Source: an uncultured Pseudohongiella sp. (lineage in GTDB: Bacteria; Pseudomonadota; Gammaproteobacteria; Pseudomonadales; Pseudohongiellaceae). Taken from it: a stretch of 64,000 nt of DNA. The stretch is from contig CACAEJ010000004.1 in NCBI GenBank assembly GCA_902531515.1, forward strand, positions 29,625 through 93,624, written 5' to 3'. Below the pieces are notes generated by a model. It was not told the origin of the DNA. It did not search any database and saw only the letters and a program-made list of their open reading frames with translations. A program made the translations under genes and the position numbers. Each line of letters begins with the position of its first letter. Within the stretch, counting starts at the first letter, position 1. This document shows, in pieces, positions 18,901-26,555 of this stretch.

Positions 18901-20515
18901 TTGTGACCTGAGCAAATAATTGTTTAAAGTAATCATAAATCATCCGAGGCTTGTCAGAGAGGCATGCAAGTGCAGAGTCATTCCCCATTGAGCCAAGTGG
19001 GTCTCTAGCTTCGGTTACAAGGGGTATTAACATAAACTGCATTGTTTCAGTGGTATATCCAAATGCTTGCATACGTTGCAAGGTATTTTTAGCTTTTAGA
19101 GTTTCAGATGGCAGGCTTTTAGAAATATGGTCAAGTGTCACTTTCTCTTTGCTGACCCAGTCGCTATAAGGCCTTTTGCTGTATATACTTTTTTTCAGTT
19201 CGTCATCTGGAATTAGGCGGCCCTGGTCAAAATCGATCATAAACATTCTTCCAGGTTGCAATCTCCCTTTCGAACGCACATTTGCTGGGTCGACTTTTAA
19301 AACGCCCACCTCAGAAGCCATGATGCATTTGTCATCTTTTGTTATGTAATATCGGCTAGGTCGAAGACCATTCCTGTCAAGCACTGCCCCAATATACTTG
19401 CCGTCGGTGAAAACGATAGAAGCTGGTCCATCCCAGGGCTCCATTAAAGCCGAATGATATTCGTAAAAGGCCTTTTTTTCCTCAGCCATGTTTTTATCAG
19501 ATTGCCATGCTTCTGGAATCATCATCATAGTAGCTTCTGCCAGTGATCGCCCTGATAAAAGAAGAAATTCCAATACCGCGTCAAAACTTCCTGAGTCGGA
19601 AAGATCGTCTTCAATGATGGGGAAGATCTTTTTTAGGTCCTCCCCGAAAGCGTCGGTAGAGAGGAGCCCTTGCCGAGCCGTCATAGCGTTGACGTTTCCG
19701 CGGAGCGTGTTTATCTCTCCATTGTGGCTCATAAAGCGATTTGGCTGCGCTCGGTCCCAGGATGGGAAAGTATTGGTGCTAAATCTTGAGTGCACCATTG
19801 CCAAGTGTGTCTCGAAATTCGGATTAGTTAGATCCTTATAAAACGGAAATGTTTGGGCAGGTGTTAACATGCCCTTATAAACAATTACTTTAGTTGACAG
19901 ACTGCATGCGTATACTTGTTTTCTTTCTTTAAGTTTGACGTTATTTCTCAGGTAATCTGTGAATTGCTTTCGGATTACATAGTTAGCCCTTTCAAACTTC
20001 TCTTGATCAAGCCCTTGTCCTGCTGAAATAAACAGTTGCAGTATATGAGGTTGAGCCATTCTTGCAGCAGGGCCAACATTTGCAGCTTCTGGGTCTATCG
20101 GGACCTCTCTCCACCCAACAAGATTTTGCCCTTCAAGTTTTACAATTTTTTCAATGTAAGTCTGACAGAAATTTCTCTCTTTCGATGATGTGGGTAGGAA
20201 AATATTCCCGACGGCATAACGTCCAGCAGAGATTTCGGCGCTGAACAAATCTCTAGCTAATTTCTGGAAAAAGCTATGTGGTAAGGCCATCAAAATACCG
20301 GCCCCATCGCCGGTGTTCGCTTCGAATCCGCACCCGCCTCGATGATCCATTCGCGAATTTATGTGATACGCGTCCAGCATGATTTCGTGACTAGGGATTC
20401 CTTTAATATTAGCCACGAAACCTACGCCACAGGAGTCTTTCTCCATTGCTGGATCATAGAGCCCAGTTTTGTCTGGTAAACCAAATTTAAACGGCCGTTT
20501 TTTTAAGTCGCGCAT
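15956..20515 (-). CDS. gltB: Glutamate synthase large subunit GltB
   Basis: A 1519-residue alpha subunit of NADPH-GOGAT. A 28-residue propeptide precedes Cys29 (KDSCGVGF), the nucleophile of the N-terminal glutamine amidotransferase after processing. The FMN/2-oxoglutarate synthase domain follows, with HDGGTGASPLTS, and the [3Fe-4S] ligands are in CHLNTCPVG. The C-terminal GXGXG beta-helix is present (GGKIIIYPP, GAMSGG-type repeats such as GAGMSGGIAYVLD). This is the main ammonium assimilation route when coupled to glutamine synthetase. It is the first gene of gltBD; about 680 bp upstream separate it from the divergent molybdenum enzyme operon. Confidence 0.96.
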   Translation of the reverse strand: MRDLKKRPFKFGLPDKTGLYDPAMEKDSCGVGFVANIKGIPSHEIMLDAYHINSRMDHRGGCGFEANTGDGAGILMALPHSFFQKLARDLFSAEISAGRYAVGNIFLPTSSKERNFCQTYIEKIVKLEGQNLVGWREVPIDPEAANVGPAARMAQPHILQLFISAGQGLDQEKFERANYVIRKQFTDYLRNNVKLKERKQVYACSLSTKVIVYKGMLTPAQTFPFYKDLTNPNFETHLAMVHSRFSTNTFPSWDRAQPNRFMSHNGEINTLRGNVNAMTARQGLLSTDAFGEDLKKIFPIIEDDLSDSGSFDAVLEFLLLSGRSLAEATMMMIPEAWQSDKNMAEEKKAFYEYHSALMEPWDGPASIVFTDGKYIGAVLDRNGLRPSRYYITKDDKCIMASEVGVLKVDPANVRSKGRLQPGRMFMIDFDQGRLIPDDELKKSIYSKRPYSDWVSKEKVTLDHISKSLPSETLKAKNTLQRMQAFGYTTETMQFMLIPLVTEARDPLGSMGNDSALACLSDKPRMIYDYFKQLFAQVTNPAIDSIREEVVMSLRCFIGPEGNLIKSEPKQVKRLEIEHPILSNQQLTDIKHINFRGMTSKLIDITYEIQSENAYLKRIEKICREAAEALEEGHAFIILTDRKISKTRAPLSALIACGAVHHHLVGSQKRSQIGLIVETGEAREVHHHCLLTSYGADAINPYLAFEALWQANEEGLLGNKISSEDTLVTAYKKGVGKGMLKVMAKMGISTLQSYKGAQIFEAVGLADEIIQKCFVGTASRVQGVDFEVLIEESLRRHSIGYPTTTGARIPVLENPGDFHWRTGGDTHMWNPNTIFNLQLAARSNSKEAYKTFAKFANDESTRRCAFRGLLKFRENQKSNVPISEVEPASEIVKRFATGAMSFGSISEESHESLAIAMNRLGGKSNTGEGGEDPARFQKLPNGDSKRSSIKQVASGRFGVTAWYLTNADELQIKVSQGAKPGEGGELPGGKVDENIARIRHSTPGVGLISPPPHHDIYSIEDIAQLIHDLKNANREARISVKLVAEIGVGTIAAGVTKAKTDHLVISGHDGGTGASPLTSIKHAGLPWELGIAETHQTLVMNNLRSRVILQTDGQLKTGRDVAIAALLGAEEFGFATAPLITLGCIMMRKCHLNTCPVGIATQDKELRKKFSGKPEHVVNYLFMVAEEMRGIMSQIGVRTVNEMIGRVDLLDTDDAVDHWKASGLDLSPILEPAKVIFSDTGFYCTKKQDHALEKAIDNKLIELSQPAIRFGRKVFIEHEIINTNRVVGTMLSNEVAKSWKAEMLPEDTININLKGSAGQSLGAWLAKGITLTVEGDANDFVAKGLSGGKIIIYPPKESTFKAAENIIAGNVILYGATSGEIYIRGIAAERFAVRNSGAIAVVEGIGDHGCEYMTGGCVVVLGETGRNFGAGMSGGIAYVLDPKGNFPNQCNMDSFELESVKAADDILQLKSLIIKHLDYTESDIAKLILENWETSILQFVKVMPTEYKRVLEERASATAA

Positions 20516-21195
20516 TTCTCATTTCTATTTTAATAAATCAGGTGTCAGCCTTAAGGCATTGCAAACCATGATTTTGAAACGTTATTCCGTGGTTGCCAAC
20601 AGAAGCATTCATTTAGTCGGCAGGCATAACGCAGCTGAATTTACCCTGACTGGATTTACGGTGTCTCTAGTAAGCCTTCAAGTCATCTTGTGGTCAAGAT
20701 GAGAAGCGAAGGGTCGATCAACATACCATCACGACAGAATATGTCAAGGTTTGCAGAGGTCTTCACGGCGGTCTGATTTTTATAAGTAACTGATTTGTAT
20801 ATTAATAATGATACCTGCCAGCTTTCAAATTGGCAAGATATTGTCAAACAGCTTCTTTGCGGGCGTCTAACATGCGCTAAAAACGTAGGTTTATGCAGGA
20901 CACAGGAAATATATTCTGTTGCCGGAGAAAAAGGTTCACGTAAGCCTAATACCAAGCAAATTTTCCCCGTGTTTGAAACGAGTCTAGATTTGCCTCATTG
21001 GTGGAGCTAAAGCTTGCCATAACCTTCTTACTGATTTAATCTAACCCAAGTTGCGTAAGTTACTGAAATATATAGCTAAATGCGAATGATTCTCATTTAG
21101 GTTTAACGTAGAAATGACTACTCCCAAAGTACCTTTTTACAGCAAATAAGAGAATTTAAAGTAAGCCTAAGCTTCATGAAGGAGGCAAGAGACCC
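20516..21195. other. Long intergenic region between gltB and the molybdenum hydroxylase operon
   Basis: This ~680-bp divergent region has no gene I can support. Short frames of 60-90 codons are present on both strands but lack ribosome sites and look random in composition. The half nearer the molybdenum operon carries a Fur-like palindrome at 21078-21098. Regulatory sequence for gltB should lie in the left half, but I could not pick a convincing sigma70 promoter. Confidence 0.5.
21078..21098 (+). promoter_or_regulatory. Fur-like iron box
   Basis: The half-sites AAATGcGAAT and ATTCtCATTT around a central G form a near-perfect palindrome, with 18 of 21 positions symmetric. This resembles the classical Fur box (AATGATAAT-ATTATCATT). 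It lies 97 bp upstream of the 2Fe-2S subunit start, so iron-dependent repression of the operon is a reasonable inference. Confidence 0.65.
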
Positions 21196-21783
21196 GTGAA
21201 TCCACAACTAACCCGCAGACGCTTCATAAAAGGGGTAATAGCCTCAGGAGCCGCTGCCACGACGACTGGAGCTTGGTACTCGGCCACTGGCCAAGACCGA
21301 CCCTCAGGATTTGTAGAGCGTCTAATAAGATTGAACGTTAATGGACAGACTCGGAGTGTTGATGTTGAGCCGCAAGAGACTCTGGCGTCGACTCTGCGCT
21401 ATAAACTTGGCCTTACTGGCACCAAGTTAGGTTGTAACCGGGGGGAATGTGGTGCTTGCACGGTTCTAGTCGACGACACACCGACTTATGCCTGCTCAGT
21501 TCTCACGCACTCAATGAAGAAAGGACGAATCGAGACTGTCGAAGGTCTCGAAAGCGCGAATGGGGATCTGCATCCTGTCCAGCAGGCATTTGTTGAAGAG
21601 TTATCTCCACAATGCGGATATTGCACGCCAGGTCAAGTAATGTCGGCGGTCGGGCTGTTGCGAGCTAATCCGAACCCTACTAGAGAAGAAGCTCGGCTTG
21701 CCATGGCAGGCAACATTTGTCGATGCGGCTCTTATGACTCTTACCTCGATGGTGTCATGCGTGCCACCGAACTAATAGGATAA
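21196..21783 (+). CDS. Tat-exported 2Fe-2S subunit of a molybdenum hydroxylase (PaoA/CoxS type)
   Basis: A 195-residue xanthine-oxidase-family small subunit. A twin-arginine leader (LTRRRFIKG, then an Ala-rich hydrophobic stretch) targets it to the periplasm. The plant-type 2Fe-2S cluster ligands are C80, C85, C88 and C100, and the second cluster's are C140, C143, C175 and C177 (CGYCTPG and CRCGSY). The GTG start has AAGGAGG 9 nt upstream. It is the first gene of a tightly spaced unit with the Mo and FAD subunits. In such complexes it carries electrons from the Mo centre and its Tat signal exports the whole folded complex. Confidence 0.9.
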   Translation: MNPQLTRRRFIKGVIASGAAATTTGAWYSATGQDRPSGFVERLIRLNVNGQTRSVDVEPQETLASTLRYKLGLTGTKLGCNRGECGACTVLVDDTPTYACSVLTHSMKKGRIETVEGLESANGDLHPVQQAFVEELSPQCGYCTPGQVMSAVGLLRANPNPTREEARLAMAGNICRCGSYDSYLDGVMRATELIG

Positions 21784-21788
21784 TTATC

Positions 21789-24212
21789 ATGGCATATATG
21801 CATATTGGAAAAGATTTTACACCACCAGATGTGCCGGGTAAGGTTACCGGTCGCATCAAATACGCTGAGGACTATACCCGGGAAGGCATGGTCTATGCTC
21901 GACTTTTAACCAGCCCGATACCCCACGCCCGGGTCGTCGACATCGATGCCGCAGAAGCGCTTGCCATGGAGGGAGTTCTCGGAATGTTGACCGCAGACGA
22001 TGTGTATCCTGACGGAGAACCCCAGAGCACAGGTCTCAAGATGTTGACCAATGAACCAACATTGGTTGGTGAGCCTATCCTTGCAGTAGCAGCCGTCGAT
22101 GAAAAGACCGCCGAAACAGCCATTTCAAGAATTTCTGTCACCTTTGAGAGGTTGCCTTTTGTTCTAGATCCGCTTGATAGCCTCCAGCCTAGCGGCGCAG
22201 ATGCCTACAATGGGGGAAATACTTTCGTTTTTCGACAAGGGTTTGCGGTAGAGAAGTGGTCTGCTGATCAGGTAGCCAGCTTTAGAGCCGGGAACGAACC
22301 CACTGCTGAGCCTCAGCAAACAGTTGCATATGGTGATTTAGAAGCTGCCTTTGGCGAGTCCTCATACGTTTATGAAGGGACCTTTACTAACGCTGGCTAC
22401 CCTCACCACTCTATGGAGCCTCGCTCTGCATTGGCTTATTGGGAAGACGGAAAACTATATTTGCATGGTGGTTCCCAGAGTTTGACCGCCTTTGCCGACG
22501 GCATAGCCGGCGTAATTGGGGTACCTAAAGAAGATTTAGTTTTTGTTAACGCCGCAACAGGAGGTGGTTTTGGTCAGCGCGCTCGAGCAGGGTCAATTCC
22601 TATCTACGGAGTGCCTGCAAAACTTTCCCAAAAAATCAATCGCCCGGTTATGATGCGAATCACCCGAGAGGAAGAATTCACGATCGGTGGAGCGCGTCAG
22701 GGTTTAACCGGATGGCTTAAGGTAGGATTCAAACCAGATGGAGTTATGGCAGCATGTGATCTTTGGATGGTCTCCGATAATGGTGGTAAGGGAGGAGGCG
22801 CTGATGCTTACTCAGCGGCTGATTGTGTTAGCGTTCTTTATCAAGCTGACGCGGTAAGATTCAGAGGTACAGCAATCGGAACAAATACAGCTCATCGAGG
22901 CGCTCAACGTGGGCCTGGTCAAAACCAGATCGCACCGATTATTTCGCCAATTTTGGACGCCGCGGCTGACGAACTAGGCATTAGCCGATTCGATATTAGG
23001 AAAATCAACACGCCAATGACGGGTGACGTTGGAGGCCCTCAAAGAACACCATTTACTTCTGCTTACATGCCAGAGGCTCTTGAGCTTGCGGCCGAGCAGT
23101 TTGGATGGGAAGAGAGACAATCGCGTCGTCGCCAAACCAATGGAAGTAAGGTTATTGGCCTTGGGATTGGGCAAGGCTATCACAACGCGGGCCGCTCAGG
23201 AATGGATGGCATTGTCATGATGAGCCCAGACGGTCGTCTGAAGGTTCATAATGGCGTCGGTAACTTAGGCACTTATTCCTATGCTTCTACCTCCAGAGCA
23301 GCGGCAGAGGTGTTGAAAATGCCTTGGGAACGTGTAGACATTATTACTGGAAGAACAGATTTGCACCTTCCAATCACTTCACCTCAGGACGGCAGCAACT
23401 CTATCTTTACGAATACTCGCACGTTTTATGGCGCGGCGCAGGACATGTTGGCCAAGATGAAGGAAATTGCCGCAATCGATCTTGGGGGCGCGGCTGATGA
23501 CTACGACATTTCTAATGAGCGTGTTCACCAGATCGCCAACGAATCGATCGGCATGACTTTTGGGCAAGTGGCATCTCGTGCAATCGAGCTCGGTGGGAAA
23601 TATACCGGCTCGGCAGATTTGCCGGAGGAGCTAGCCGAATGGACACAAATCTCTGTATCTCGATTGGCTGGTACTGGTTTTATGGGAGTTTTTCACGATT
23701 CGGTACATGAGGGTAATCCTCCAGGTTTTACGGTAAGTTGCGTTGAAATCGAATTGGACAAGGAGACAGGCAAGTACGAAATCCTTGACTTGATTAACGT
23801 AGCTGAGTCGGGAACGATCATGCATCCAAAGGGAATGGAGAATCAGCTTGTGGGTGGCGCAGTCTGGGGAATCGGTTTGTCTGGTTATGAGCGCCATCTT
23901 TACGACCCTCAAAATGGAATGCCGGCTAGTACTGGTTATTGGCAAAGTAAGGTACCAACTTACTTGGATACGCCAGTTAAGATACAAACAGGATGGGTAG
24001 ATTTGCCAGATCCAGAAAATCCGGTAGGTGCGCGTGGTGTTGGTGAGCCTGCGCAGGGCTCTGTATCTGCCGCGCTAACTGCAGCGATAACGGATGCACT
24101 AGATGGACACATCTTTGGCGCTTCTCCTATAACAGCTGACATGATCATTAATCACATAGCGGGAACATCGGAAAATTCGGTGCCTCTTGCTCAAAACAAT
24201 TTCCGAGGTTGA
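21789..24212 (+). CDS. Molybdopterin-binding catalytic subunit, xanthine oxidase family (PaoC/CoxL type)
   Basis: An 807-residue large subunit. The N-terminal hammerhead domain is seen in VPGKVTGRIKYAEDYTREGMVYARLL, the Mo-cofactor motif GGGFGQRA follows, and the active-site Glu is E753 in GVGEPAQGS. It has no signal of its own and would be co-exported with the Tat-bearing small subunit. The family oxidises aldehydes or N-heterocycles with water as oxygen donor; the substrate here is not readable from sequence. It starts 5 bp after the small subunit and ends 1 bp before the FAD subunit. The CO-dehydrogenase active-site loop (AYRCSFR) is not seen, so CO oxidation is unlikely. Confidence 0.9.
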   Translation: MAYMHIGKDFTPPDVPGKVTGRIKYAEDYTREGMVYARLLTSPIPHARVVDIDAAEALAMEGVLGMLTADDVYPDGEPQSTGLKMLTNEPTLVGEPILAVAAVDEKTAETAISRISVTFERLPFVLDPLDSLQPSGADAYNGGNTFVFRQGFAVEKWSADQVASFRAGNEPTAEPQQTVAYGDLEAAFGESSYVYEGTFTNAGYPHHSMEPRSALAYWEDGKLYLHGGSQSLTAFADGIAGVIGVPKEDLVFVNAATGGGFGQRARAGSIPIYGVPAKLSQKINRPVMMRITREEEFTIGGARQGLTGWLKVGFKPDGVMAACDLWMVSDNGGKGGGADAYSAADCVSVLYQADAVRFRGTAIGTNTAHRGAQRGPGQNQIAPIISPILDAAADELGISRFDIRKINTPMTGDVGGPQRTPFTSAYMPEALELAAEQFGWEERQSRRRQTNGSKVIGLGIGQGYHNAGRSGMDGIVMMSPDGRLKVHNGVGNLGTYSYASTSRAAAEVLKMPWERVDIITGRTDLHLPITSPQDGSNSIFTNTRTFYGAAQDMLAKMKEIAAIDLGGAADDYDISNERVHQIANESIGMTFGQVASRAIELGGKYTGSADLPEELAEWTQISVSRLAGTGFMGVFHDSVHEGNPPGFTVSCVEIELDKETGKYEILDLINVAESGTIMHPKGMENQLVGGAVWGIGLSGYERHLYDPQNGMPASTGYWQSKVPTYLDTPVKIQTGWVDLPDPENPVGARGVGEPAQGSVSAALTAAITDALDGHIFGASPITADMIINHIAGTSENSVPLAQNNFRG

Positions 24213-24213
24213 T

Positions 24214-25209
24214 ATGGTAGCCACATCACATGACGTAATGCCTGATATAGAGCTCTATCAGCCAGCTGATGAAGCAACGGCACTTGATTTAGCAGCAAGA
24301 TTAGGTAACGAGGGGTGGTTGCTTAGCGGTGGCCAAGACACCTACGGTTGGTTAAAAGATCGAAATAAAACTCCGTCTGCAATGATAGAGTTAACGCAGA
24401 TAGACGCTTGGAAAGGGGTTAAAGAAACCTCTACCGGCATCGAAATTGGAGCCACCACTACCCTTACTGAGATAGCAAACGATCCTTTGGTTAAATCTCG
24501 ATACGGGCTTTTAGCCAAAGCGGCGAGTGTCGTAGCGAGCCCGCAGATTAGGAATGTTGGGACTCTGGGAGGCAACTTAAATCAAGACGCTCGTTGCTGG
24601 TATTATCGACGTGGACTTGATTGTTATCGGGCTGGTGGCAATATCTGCTATGCAGATTCGCCAGAGGGTCTCAATAGAGAACATGCACTGTTCGGAGCCA
24701 GCCGCTGTGTTGCTGTGTCGCCGTCTGATACGGCTCCCGCTTTAGTCGCATTGGATGCAACAATGGTAATTTCAAGTAGTAGCGGGCAAAGAACTGTCTC
24801 AGCTCAAGACTATTTTGTGGGACCGGACAGAGACATAGTCAACATGACTGGCTTGAACGAAGGTGAAATTCTTACCGCGGTTAGGCTCCCCAATACATGG
24901 GCAAATGCCGAATTTTATTGGGAGAAAGTTGCCGATCGGAATGTCTGGGATTTCGCACTTGTCAGTATTGCAGCAGTGTTCAGGGCTTCCGGAAATACCA
25001 TTGAAGATTCGCGCGTCGCATGCGGCGCAGTTGAGTGTGTGCCTAGGCGTTTAGAGTCAGTTGAGGATGCGATTCGAGGGCAGCAACGATCTGAAGCTCT
25101 AGCGTCGAATGCTGGTGCGATTGCGACGGATGGTGCTCGTCCTTTGAACTACAATCACTTCAAAGTACCTTTGATGCAAAATTTGGTTAAGAGAGCTATC
25201 CGAGGCTAA
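24214..25209 (+). CDS. FAD-binding subunit with probable [4Fe-4S] insertion (PaoB type)
   Basis: A 331-residue medium subunit. The FAD motifs are LLSGGQDTYGWLKDR and ASPQIRNVGTLGGNLNQDARC. After the TLGGN motif it has four cysteines, C128, C137, C145 and C165, within CWYYRRGLDCYRAGGNIC...GASRC. This corresponds to the insertion that holds an extra [4Fe-4S] cluster in E. coli PaoB and in 4-hydroxybenzoyl-CoA reductase. ATG at 24214 is chosen over the in-frame TTG nine codons earlier, which overlaps the previous gene. It completes a PaoABC-like trimer, in the order small-Mo-FAD rather than PaoA-B-C. Confidence 0.87.
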   Translation: MVATSHDVMPDIELYQPADEATALDLAARLGNEGWLLSGGQDTYGWLKDRNKTPSAMIELTQIDAWKGVKETSTGIEIGATTTLTEIANDPLVKSRYGLLAKAASVVASPQIRNVGTLGGNLNQDARCWYYRRGLDCYRAGGNICYADSPEGLNREHALFGASRCVAVSPSDTAPALVALDATMVISSSSGQRTVSAQDYFVGPDRDIVNMTGLNEGEILTAVRLPNTWANAEFYWEKVADRNVWDFALVSIAAVFRASGNTIEDSRVACGAVECVPRRLESVEDAIRGQQRSEALASNAGAIATDGARPLNYNHFKVPLMQNLVKRAIRG

Positions 25210-25264
25210 TCCTTGGATAGTTTCGATTAAGCTGAGTCAAAAAAGAAAATAAGGGGATAGTAGG

Positions 25265-26032
25265 GTGGGAGAAATTGTCCGATATAAACGCGACGTTTGG
25301 GGAGAGGAAGTAATACTTGGAGTATCTTGGGATTTGCTTTATGTCGTTTTCATGGCGATTGTCGTATTACTTGTTGTTCATGCCATCGTCATGGCGGCGC
25401 TTGCCAAGAAAAACTTAGACCGACCAACCGCTGACGGACGGAAAATCGTCAGACACGAAGCAGTTGACAGGTGGTTTCACTGGTTGATGGCAGCCAGCAT
25501 TTTAGCTCTCATTTTTACTGGAGTATCTCCGATACTTGGGTTGCGGATAGCGTGGCTTGACTTGCATTGGATGAGCGGATTACTGCTTACATTTCTCGTT
25601 GTGGCTCATATTTTCCGAGCATCATTTTGGCAGGATTTTAAATCGATGTTGCTTGTACCTAAAGATTTCGGGGAGCCTTTTGATTCCTCTCGAAAGCCTG
25701 GTAAGTACTATTTTGAACAAAAGGGTATGCATTGGGCTGTCACGGTTGTGACTCTTGCTGTAATTGTTACTGGAGTGTTGATGTTCATGCAGATAGATAC
25801 TCCTTTCTGGGATAGAACTAATAGTATGGCTGAGGATCAACTTGGTTTGGTGTTTTTACTACACGGGCTTTCTACTTTGGCTCTTGTGGCTCTTGCAGCG
25901 ACACACATTTATTTTGCATTGCGTCCTGAGAAAATTTATTACACTAGAGCCATGATTTCCGGCTGGATGTCTGAGGATGAGCTTGCGGCTAATCATGACC
26001 CCGCGCAATGGTCTCCCAAGGAAGCCGATTAA
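25265..26032 (+). CDS. Membrane cytochrome b subunit (formate dehydrogenase gamma-like)
   Basis: A 255-residue membrane protein with about five transmembrane helices. It resembles FdnI/FdoI-type diheme cytochrome b: HEAVDRWFHWLMAASILALIFTG, LDLHWMSGLLLTFLVVAHIF, MHWAVTVVTLAVIVTGVLMFM and LLHGLSTLALVALAATHIYFALRPE each supply histidines suited to haem b or quinone binding. A first helix near residues 21-45 precedes the core. The GTG start has AAGGGG upstream. It lies 55 bp after the FAD subunit, so it probably anchors the Mo enzyme or passes its electrons to the quinone pool. The more common partner for this enzyme type is a cytochrome c. Confidence 0.8.
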   Translation: MGEIVRYKRDVWGEEVILGVSWDLLYVVFMAIVVLLVVHAIVMAALAKKNLDRPTADGRKIVRHEAVDRWFHWLMAASILALIFTGVSPILGLRIAWLDLHWMSGLLLTFLVVAHIFRASFWQDFKSMLLVPKDFGEPFDSSRKPGKYYFEQKGMHWAVTVVTLAVIVTGVLMFMQIDTPFWDRTNSMAEDQLGLVFLLHGLSTLALVALAATHIYFALRPEKIYYTRAMISGWMSEDELAANHDPAQWSPKEAD

Positions 26033-26061
26033 TATAGTCGATCTTGGGGATAATAAGATAT

Positions 26062-26466
26062 ATGGATATTGAAGAAAGTATAGAAACAATTGAAGCTGGT
26101 TATGAATTCCTTCTGGCCTACGCCGCACAAGGAAGACCAGCTTCAGATGAGACTGACGGCCCCGGGCCTCATGCTAGGCCTACTATCAAAGGCATGGTCG
26201 ACGCGATGGCCCAGATTGTTCAAACTTTTTCTTCCAGTAAAGACGACTTTGAACAGTTAATTGCTGCTGATTGTGTCAAGGCTAGCGCGGCCCTTTCTTT
26301 CTTGCTGAGCCAGGAGAAAATAGGTTCTGAAGTTGTTGATAACTTAAATGCATCTATTCATTTGCGGGCGGTTCTTACGGATTTGTTTCTTTATAGTGAG
26401 GCGCTTAGGCCTCTTGCAACAGAGGAAGTAAGTGGCGTAATGGCTTATGACGCCATGAAAAAATAG
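26062..26466 (+). CDS. Unknown protein, last gene of the molybdenum hydroxylase unit
   Basis: A 134-residue, mostly helical, acidic soluble protein with no signal, Cys-rich motif or nucleotide-binding site. The stretch PASDETDGPGPHARPTIKGMVDAM divides two helical halves. It starts 29 bp after the cytochrome b gene and a terminator follows 47 bp later, so it belongs to the same transcript. A role in assembly of the complex (as PaoD or XdhC-type chaperones have) is possible from position only; it does not resemble those proteins. ATG at 26062 was chosen over a TTG six codons earlier. Confidence 0.6.
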   Translation: MDIEESIETIEAGYEFLLAYAAQGRPASDETDGPGPHARPTIKGMVDAMAQIVQTFSSSKDDFEQLIAADCVKASAALSFLLSQEKIGSEVVDNLNASIHLRAVLTDLFLYSEALRPLATEEVSGVMAYDAMKK

Positions 26467-26512
26467 CTAAAATAATATAAAACCTCACAATTAAGGGGTA
26501 TTCGTGGTTATG

Positions 26513-26536
26513 AAGGGAGTGTAGACTCCCTTTTTT
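26513..26536 (+). terminator. Intrinsic terminator after the molybdenum hydroxylase unit
   Basis: AAGGGAGT and ACTCCCTT form an 8-bp stem around a GTAG loop, running into TTTTTT. It separates the unit from the D-cysteine desulfhydrase-like gene 20 bp later. Confidence 0.88.
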
Positions 26537-26555
26537 AATTCTAATTACCCAGAAA

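Noticed and set aside
20683..21010. Two short frames in the gltB upstream region
   Set aside because: No ribosome site, random-looking composition and overlap of opposite strands; the region is better read as regulatory.
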